From the NCBI GenBank assembly GCA_031381685.1, contig JANMYF010000376.1:1-26670 (forward strand): DNA of 26,670 nt, read 5' to 3'. This stretch comes from JANLQX01 sp031381685. GTDB taxonomy: Bacteria; Actinomycetota; Acidimicrobiia; Acidimicrobiales; JANYDT01. Below are positions 22,215-26,670 of the stretch, piece after piece; the first letter of the stretch is position 1; each line of letters begins with the position of its first letter. Both the position numbers and the translations under genes were made by a program. The notes under the pieces are model-generated. The model searched no databases. It was not told the DNA's origin and saw only the letters and a list, made by a program, of their open reading frames with translations.

Positions 22215-23929
22215 GTCAGACGACAGCAACGACAACGCGGCCGCCGTCACGCGGTTCTCGACGGTGTCGATGGGTGCAGCTGCGCAGCGGCGGGGACGAC
22301 ACGATGGATGCGAACGACGTCACCACCGAGGCCGGCTCGACCCTGCTTCTCATCCTCGTGTTCCTCACGTCGATCGGGCTCCTCGGCGCGGCCTTGATGA
22401 ACTACGAGATCGCCCTCACCAAGCAGTCCTTCTCGACGCGGCGCGTGCAGACCAGGGAGATTGGCGCCAATACCGGCCTGGAGTGGGCGGTCAACAGCCT
22501 GAAGCAGGGCAAGGACGGTTTCTGCCAGGGCGGGTACGACCGCGATCTGCTGACGGTGGGCGGGCGAGAGGTCGAAGTGACGTGTCGGGCCGACGATGCC
22601 GACCGCAACGCGGAGAGCAATGTCGCCTTGTTCCTGAATCGGTCCGAGCCGGCCGATCTCAACCAGCTGCGCGTCAGCGGTGCGTTGGGCCCCGACGCCA
22701 CGACACAGATCGGCGGACCGGTCTACCTCGGTGTGAAGGGTGGTTGGGCGATCGAATCCCCCCTGCGGGTCGACGGCGATGTGCTTGTAGGAACCGAAGA
22801 CGGCCGCTGCGAACCGAACGAAACGCTGGACCTGCCCGAGAACGTGAGTGCGCTGTATGCCAATGCCCGAAACTGCAGCACGGACCTTTCGACGGTGACG
22901 CCACAACCGGTTCCCCAGCCTTGTGGCGCCTACGAGAAATGCGAGGATCCCGAGCCCTGGCTCCTAGACGTGAAGGGCAACGAGACGACGTCCGCGCCGG
23001 CCTGCAAGGTCTTCTTTCCGGGGTACTACCGGAAGGCACCGGTGCTGGCCGGGAACAACTACTTCGTGCCGGGAACGTACTACTTCGAGCTCGACGGGGA
23101 GTGGCGGATCGCCTCGGCCGTCCGGGGCGGCGATCCGGCCCCCGAGACCGGTGTCGCCGAGGCCGCGCAAGCGGCAACATCGATTCCGCGCTGCGCGGGA
23201 GCTCCCGAACCCAGCGAACCCTGGGGTGTCACGTTTGTCGTCGGCGGTCGGTCGAGCCTGCGGATCATGGACACCGCCCGGGTTGAGCTGTTCTCGTACG
23301 CGACCAAGGAAGCCGAGCTCCCCAACATCGTGTCGGGCGGGCAGAAGCTGACGACGGAATGGGCTCGCCGATCAGAGTTCACCCTCGAACGGAATCTCGT
23401 CATGGTCGGCGGCGGCTCTCCGGAGTTCCTTCTGCACTCCGGGATGTACGCCCCGGACTCCGCCGTCTCGATGACCGGCACATCCCGAGCCATCGAGAAG
23501 ATCGGGGGCACGGTCGTGGTCGGTCGCCTCGAGCTCAACGGCGACCCGTCGGATACTCCGAAGAGCGGGAAGGAATCGGTCGCGTCCGACGTCGCGGTTG
23601 CCGTGGAAGCTCCGAGCTCTCTCGACGAGGCGGCATCCGGGAAAGGGGGGTCGGATGCATCGGCAGCGAAGCCGGGCGGCATCGGCATCTTCGCCCGGGC
23701 GGGCACCGCGAAGAAGTTCGTCCTGATCGCGCGGAGCTGCCCGGGCGGACGCGATGTCATCACCCGCAACGCCTGTTCCAATCCTCCCTCCGGTCTGCTC
23801 GAGCCCGAGCTCTGCGCGGTCGCGTCGGCGACCGTGTACGACGACGGCCGGCGAACGCTCTACGTCGACAATTGGCGAGTCGACCGGGACCCATCCCGGT
23901 TCGATTCTGCAACTTGCGTCTTTTCCTGA
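22211..23929 (+). CDS. PilX-like type IV pilus assembly protein
   Basis: A 572-aa protein. Near the N-terminus lies a hydrophobic helix (STLLLILVFLTSIGLLGAALM) preceded by EAG and followed by QTREIGANTGLEWAVNSL, the pattern of PilX N-terminal domains of minor pilins. The usual Glu at +5 is missing, as in many PilX proteins. The remainder is a large secreted domain with many Cys residues, likely disulfide-bonded, and a Gly/Ser-rich part near the C-terminus. It is much longer than typical PilX (about 170-200 aa). The ATG overlaps the giant gene's stop (ATGA), implying coupled translation. ATG 22304, 11 residues before the helix and preceded by GGGGACG, is an alternative start. It probably joins the tip complex with the giant prepilin. 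Confidence 0.75.
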   Translation: MSQTTATTTRPPSRGSRRCRWVQLRSGGDDTMDANDVTTEAGSTLLLILVFLTSIGLLGAALMNYEIALTKQSFSTRRVQTREIGANTGLEWAVNSLKQGKDGFCQGGYDRDLLTVGGREVEVTCRADDADRNAESNVALFLNRSEPADLNQLRVSGALGPDATTQIGGPVYLGVKGGWAIESPLRVDGDVLVGTEDGRCEPNETLDLPENVSALYANARNCSTDLSTVTPQPVPQPCGAYEKCEDPEPWLLDVKGNETTSAPACKVFFPGYYRKAPVLAGNNYFVPGTYYFELDGEWRIASAVRGGDPAPETGVAEAAQAATSIPRCAGAPEPSEPWGVTFVVGGRSSLRIMDTARVELFSYATKEAELPNIVSGGQKLTTEWARRSEFTLERNLVMVGGGSPEFLLHSGMYAPDSAVSMTGTSRAIEKIGGTVVVGRLELNGDPSDTPKSGKESVASDVAVAVEAPSSLDEAASGKGGSDASAAKPGGIGIFARAGTAKKFVLIARSCPGGRDVITRNACSNPPSGLLEPELCAVASATVYDDGRRTLYVDNWRVDRDPSRFDSATCVFS

Positions 23930-24020
23930 ACGGGTATTCCGCAACTATGCGAGAAACCGTCGATAGGTAGACCACGAAATGGTCGACGCCGTGTCAGCCG
24001 TTCGACTCCTACGCCCACCG

Positions 24021-24040
24021 GTCTTCCCGGGAGGGAAGAC
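24021..24040 (+). promoter_or_regulatory. GNRA-capped hairpin in the major pilin leader
   Basis: GTCTTCCC (24021-24028), tetraloop GGGA (a GNRA type), GGGAAGAC (24033-24040): an 8-bp perfect stem 22 nt before the pilin ATG and just ahead of the AAAGG ribosome binding region. It is likely a 5' stabiliser or a processing/attenuation site separating pilA expression from the upstream genes. A smaller hairpin GACCA-cgaaa-TGGTC lies upstream at about 23972-23986. Confidence 0.55.
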
Positions 24041-24062
24041 CCAGAAAGGCAGAAACTCGAAC

Positions 24063-24488
24063 ATGTTGAAGCGACTCAAAGTCCAGAAGAACGAAGGCGG
24101 GTTCACGCTCGTTGAACTCCTGATCGTCGTGCTGATCCTCGGCGCTCTGGCGTCCACCGTCGTCGTCGCGTCCGGCGGTTTCAAGGACAAGGGTGCCGTG
24201 GAGTCGTGCCGTGCCGCCCGCACCACCTACGAGACGTCCTTCGAGGCCTATCGCGTTGACGACGCCGACGGCATGTACCCGATCACGAACGCCCAGATCA
24301 TCCCGAAGTACCAGAAGGCCGCCGGTGGATCCAGCGCAACGGTCTCGGGCACTCCGGAGGTCGCGGTCGTCAAGGGCAAGGGCTGGACCTTCACGGTCAC
24401 CTACGGCGCCGCCGACAGCGTGGTCACCACGGGTTCCACCGCGGCCGCTGTGTTCAGCGCCTTCACCCCGGCCGCCTGCGCCAGCTGA
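24063..24488 (+). CDS. pilA: Major type IV pilin (PilA-like)
   Basis: A 141-aa prepilin with leader MLKRLKVQKNEGG. Cleavage after Gly13 gives mature FTLVELLIVVLILGALASTVV with Phe at +1 and Glu at +5 (Glu18), a textbook class III signal. The mature protein has about 128 residues, with a helix of about 25 hydrophobic residues then a small globular head. Its only cysteines, Cys49 and Cys139, would close a C-terminal disulfide loop. ATG 24063 is chosen because it gives a standard 13-residue positively charged leader; the frame is open upstream to 23979. AAAGG lies about 13 nt before it. Size, sequence and flanking hairpins suggest it is the major subunit. Confidence 0.92.
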   Translation: MLKRLKVQKNEGGFTLVELLIVVLILGALASTVVVASGGFKDKGAVESCRAARTTYETSFEAYRVDDADGMYPITNAQIIPKYQKAAGGSSATVSGTPEVAVVKGKGWTFTVTYGAADSVVTTGSTAAAVFSAFTPAACAS

Positions 24489-24494
24489 TTCCGC

Positions 24495-24509
24495 ACCGGC
24501 CTTGCCGGT
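24495..24509 (+). terminator. First hairpin after pilA
   Basis: ACCGGC-CTT-GCCGGT: a perfect 6-bp stem beginning seven bases after the stop, followed by TTGACAA. It probably helps end or protect the pilA transcript. Confidence 0.5.
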
Positions 24510-24528
24510 TGACAATCGAAAGACCGAC

Positions 24529-24558
24529 GAGCGGACCGGCCCGGTGGCCGGTCCGCTC
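24529..24558 (+). terminator. Strong terminator hairpin after pilA
   Basis: GAGCGGACCGGCC (24529-24541) pairs perfectly over 13 bp with GGCCGGTCCGCTC (24546-24558) around loop CGGT. Flanking ACCGA and TCGGT can extend it past a bulge. It is the strongest hairpin seen in the window and closes the pilus locus. Confidence 0.8.
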
Positions 24559-24623
24559 TCGTTCGGTCCGCGAATCTTCCGGCTCGGAGGGTGGAAACAC
24601 ACTCTTCACCCACCACTCGCTCG

Positions 24624-24660
24624 GCGAACGTTGACACTTTGTAAAGTTCGCGACGAGAAT
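24624..24660 (+). promoter_or_regulatory. Promoter within nested palindromes; leaderless start
   Basis: The -35 TTGACA (24631-24636) and -10-like GAGAAT (24655-24660) are 18 nt apart, and GTG 24666 begins five bases after the -10. Around and after the -35 are inverted arms GCGAAC (24624-24629)/GTTCGC (24646-24651) and, nested, ACTTT-GT-AAAGT (24636-24647). An operator for a dimeric repressor overlapping the promoter is the likely reading. Confidence 0.55.
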
Positions 24661-24665
24661 GCGTC

Positions 24666-25964
24666 GTGGGCACAACTTCCAATCCGTCGGAACCGCCGAT
24701 CCCCGAGGCGCCTTCGGGGCTCCGTGTCGACGCTGCGAGGTTGCTGCGACGCATCCACGAACTCGGAGCGGTCGGGCCGATCACCGGCGCGCAGGGCGAG
24801 CCGGGCAGCGCCCGGCTCGCGCTCACCGATGACGATCGGCTCGGACGCGATCTCGTCGTCACCTGGATGCGCGATCTCGGCCTCGACGTTCGTGTCGACG
24901 CGATCGGGAACGTGATCGGACGTCGGGCCGGTACGGACGCCACGCTCGCCCCGGTCATGACGGGCAGCCACATCGACACGGTGCGGACGGGTGGACTCTA
25001 CGACGGCAACCTCGGCGTGCTCGCCGGGCTCGAGGTGATCGAGACACTGGCCACTCGGGGCGTCATGACCCGTCGAGCAATCGAAGTCGGGTTCTTCACC
25101 AATGAGGAAGGCGCCCGGTTCAACCCCGACATGATGGGCAGCCTCGTCTACGTCGGTGGGATGGAGGCCGAGACCGCCTACGACGTGGTGGGCATCGACG
25201 GAGCGCGGGTCGGCGACGAGCTCGATCGGATCGGGTACCGGGGAACGACCCCGTGCCCCGGCACCTGTCCCCACGCGTTCGTCGAACTCCACATCGAGCA
25301 GGGACCGGTCCTGGAGGCCGAGGGCATGCGCATTGGAGCGGTGACCGGTGTGCAGGGCATCTCCTGGCAGGAGCTCACGATCACCGGCCAATCGAACCAT
25401 GCCGGCACGACGCCGATCGCGCTTCGACATGACGCCGGCCACGCCGCCGCGCGGATTGTCACGTTCGTCCGGGACCTTGCCGTCGAGATCGGTCCGCCTC
25501 AGGTCGCGACGGTCGGTGCACTTACTTTGCATCCGAACCTCGTGAACGTCGTGGCCGGGTCGGCGGTATTGACCGTCGACCTGCGCAACACCGACGAGGC
25601 GGTTCTCCAGCTTGCCGAAGAGCGCCTCGCCGATTTCGTCCGGCAACTCGAGATCGAGGAGGGCGTGGTCATCGCCAGTCGCCAGTTGGCGCGGTTCGAG
25701 CCGGTCACCTTCGACGAGCGCGTGGTGTCGCTGGTCGAAGCAACGGCAATCCATCTCGGTGCATCGGTGAAGCGCATGCCGAGCGGCGCCGGGCATGACG
25801 CGCAGATGTTCGCCCGCATCTGCCCTACAGCAATGATCTTCACGCCGAGCGAGAAGGGCATCAGCCACAACCCGGCCGAGCACACACATCCCGACGACCT
25901 CGTCATGGGCGCCGACATCCTGCTCCAGACGCTGCTCGTGCTCGCAGAAACGGACGTCGTCTGA
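24666..25964 (+). CDS. M20-family N-carbamoyl-amino-acid / ureido hydrolase (Zn-dependent)
   Basis: A 432-aa member of the hydantoinase/carbamoylase branch of peptidase family M20, which cleaves N-carbamoyl-L-amino acids, beta-ureidopropionate or allantoate. Metal-site motifs are GSHIDT (His102), LYDGNLGV (Asp113), TNEEGARF (Glu147/148), ELHIEQGP (His209) and the C-terminal SHNPAEHT (His401). The dimerisation-domain residue SNHAGT (His245) and a late PSGAGHDAQ motif are present. These fit L-carbamoylase, beta-ureidopropionase and allantoate amidohydrolase alike, so the substrate is open. The GTG start at 24666 has no Shine-Dalgarno but a promoter placed for a leaderless mRNA. Its stop overlaps the D-carbamoylase start (TGATG). 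Confidence 0.88.
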   Translation: MGTTSNPSEPPIPEAPSGLRVDAARLLRRIHELGAVGPITGAQGEPGSARLALTDDDRLGRDLVVTWMRDLGLDVRVDAIGNVIGRRAGTDATLAPVMTGSHIDTVRTGGLYDGNLGVLAGLEVIETLATRGVMTRRAIEVGFFTNEEGARFNPDMMGSLVYVGGMEAETAYDVVGIDGARVGDELDRIGYRGTTPCPGTCPHAFVELHIEQGPVLEAEGMRIGAVTGVQGISWQELTITGQSNHAGTTPIALRHDAGHAAARIVTFVRDLAVEIGPPQVATVGALTLHPNLVNVVAGSAVLTVDLRNTDEAVLQLAEERLADFVRQLEIEEGVVIASRQLARFEPVTFDERVVSLVEATAIHLGASVKRMPSGAGHDAQMFARICPTAMIFTPSEKGISHNPAEHTHPDDLVMGADILLQTLLVLAETDVV

Positions 25965-26670
25965 TGGTCCGGAACCTCCACGTCGGCGCCGCCCAGATGG
26001 GACCGATCGCCAAGGACGAGACGCGGTCCGAGGTGATCGATCGCTGCATCGCCCTTCTCCGGTCCGGGGCGGAGCGTGGTTGCGCCATCGTCGCGTTCCC
26101 TGAGCTCTGCCTCACCACGTTCTTTCCGCGATGGTGGAGCGATGACACCGTGGAGATCGAGTCCTGGTTCGAGCGTTCGATGCCGAACGACGCCACCCAG
26201 CCGCTGTTCGACGAGGCCCGTCGGCTCGAGGTCGGCTTCACCCTCGGTTACGGAGAGTTGGCCACCGGCCCCGACGGTGTGACGCATCGCTACAACACGC
26301 AGATGCTCGTGGAGCGTGATGGTTCGATCGTCGGCAACTACCGCAAAGTGCACATCCCCGGCCACGAGGACCATGAACCCTGGCGGCCGTTCCAGCACCT
26401 CGAGCGTCACTACTTCGAGAGCGGACCCGATGGGTTCAACGTGTGGCGTTCGTTCGGGGCGATCGTCGGCATGGCGACCTGCAACGACCGACGCTGGCCG
26501 GAGACCTATCGCGTCATGGGCCTGCAGGGAGTCGAGCTCCTCCTGATCGGCTACAACACACCGATCTTCTACGCCCCCGACCCCGGGCAGAACGCCCTGC
26601 AGGGGTTCCATAACGATCTGTGCATGCAGTCGGGGGCGTATCAGAACGGCACGTGGGTTGTGGGTGTCGC
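25964..26670 (+). CDS. N-carbamoyl-D-amino acid hydrolase (partial, runs off the end)
   Basis: The first 235 residues of a nitrilase-superfamily amidase. The catalytic triad is visible: Glu47 (AFPELCL), Lys128 (YRKVHIPG) and Cys173 (CNDRRWPE). Regions such as LTTFFPRWW, RPFQHLERHYFE, RVMGLQG and GYNTP match Agrobacterium-type D-carbamoylases nearly position for position. The enzyme hydrolyses N-carbamoyl-D-amino acids to D-amino acid, CO2 and ammonia. The ATG overlaps the preceding stop in TGATG, so it is co-translated with the M20 hydrolase. A hydantoinase or transporter may follow beyond the window. The C-terminal about 70 residues are outside the window. Confidence 0.93.
   Translation, partial: MVRNLHVGAAQMGPIAKDETRSEVIDRCIALLRSGAERGCAIVAFPELCLTTFFPRWWSDDTVEIESWFERSMPNDATQPLFDEARRLEVGFTLGYGELATGPDGVTHRYNTQMLVERDGSIVGNYRKVHIPGHEDHEPWRPFQHLERHYFESGPDGFNVWRSFGAIVGMATCNDRRWPETYRVMGLQGVELLLIGYNTPIFYAPDPGQNALQGFHNDLCMQSGAYQNGTWVVGV

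Noticed and set aside
20799..22250. Long antisense frame opposite the giant gene's 3' end
   Set aside because: Its composition is typical of a GC-driven shadow, with no domain, and it overlaps well-supported LamG coding.
23930..24062. Cyclic-di-GMP riboswitch upstream of pilA
   Set aside because: Such switches precede pilin genes in other bacteria, and GAAACC, GGTAG and GACGCC fragments occur here. Their order and the required helices do not match the GEMM-I or class II layouts by eye. A covariance-model scan would settle it.
24509..24514. TTGACA after pilA as a promoter
   Set aside because: No -10 follows at 16-19 nt, and it lies between two hairpins that look like a transcript end.

Overview
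The window is high-GC, densely coded DNA from a free-living heterotroph. Codon usage, GTG starts, GTGA/ATGA/TGATG gene overlaps, and the mix of P450, GYD, ECHDC3-like, SnoaL and YheO/DauR-type genes with a monoderm-style type IV pilus locus suggest an actinomycete, most likely Acidimicrobiia (Ilumatobacter-like). That placement is inference; no rRNA or marker gene is present.

Left part (1-9754), metabolic genes. A cut-off cytochrome P450 converges on a GYD-domain gene. The GYD gene diverges from an enoyl-CoA hydratase-like gene (ECHDC3 type) across a perfect CRP-type palindrome. The hydratase-like gene is coupled by a GTGA overlap to a PLP group II decarboxylase. Next come a PuuD-type membrane domain protein and a blue-copper lipoprotein. 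A minus-strand operon follows (7227 down to 4660). Its first gene is a UGSC-family selenoprotein whose selenocysteine is an in-frame TGA at 6937-6939 with a candidate bacterial SECIS hairpin; ordinary gene calling splits it into two fragments. Downstream are an unrecognised conserved 362-aa protein and fdhD. Divergent from this operon are a double SnoaL-like protein and a SAM methyltransferase that overlap by GTGA. A small YheO/DauR-type HTH regulator faces them.

Middle part (9755-24488), a type IV pilus locus read left to right: pilB-type ATPase, pilC-type platform protein, a 53-bp tandem repeat, a PilV-like prepilin, an 8.2-kb gene for a 2,736-residue prepilin, a PilX-like protein, and the PilA-type major pilin followed by strong hairpins. 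Each of the first three full repeat units encodes a 17-residue mini-ORF joined to the next by TGATG with its own AGGTGA Shine-Dalgarno. The fourth unit is one base longer and reads in frame into the PilV-like gene. The giant prepilin carries a class III leader, then FN3, SdrD_B-like, beta-helix, and LamG/Big_1-like modules repeating at exactly 975 bp. It looks like a heavily decorated modular minor pilin, probably an adhesin. No prepilin peptidase, pilM/N/O or pilT is in the window.

Right part (24489-26670). An M20-family N-carbamoyl-amino-acid/ureido hydrolase has a TTGACA promoter inside nested palindromes and a probable leaderless GTG start. It is coupled by TGATG to a D-carbamoylase (nitrilase superfamily) that runs off the end. 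Together they suggest hydantoin or ureido-compound use.
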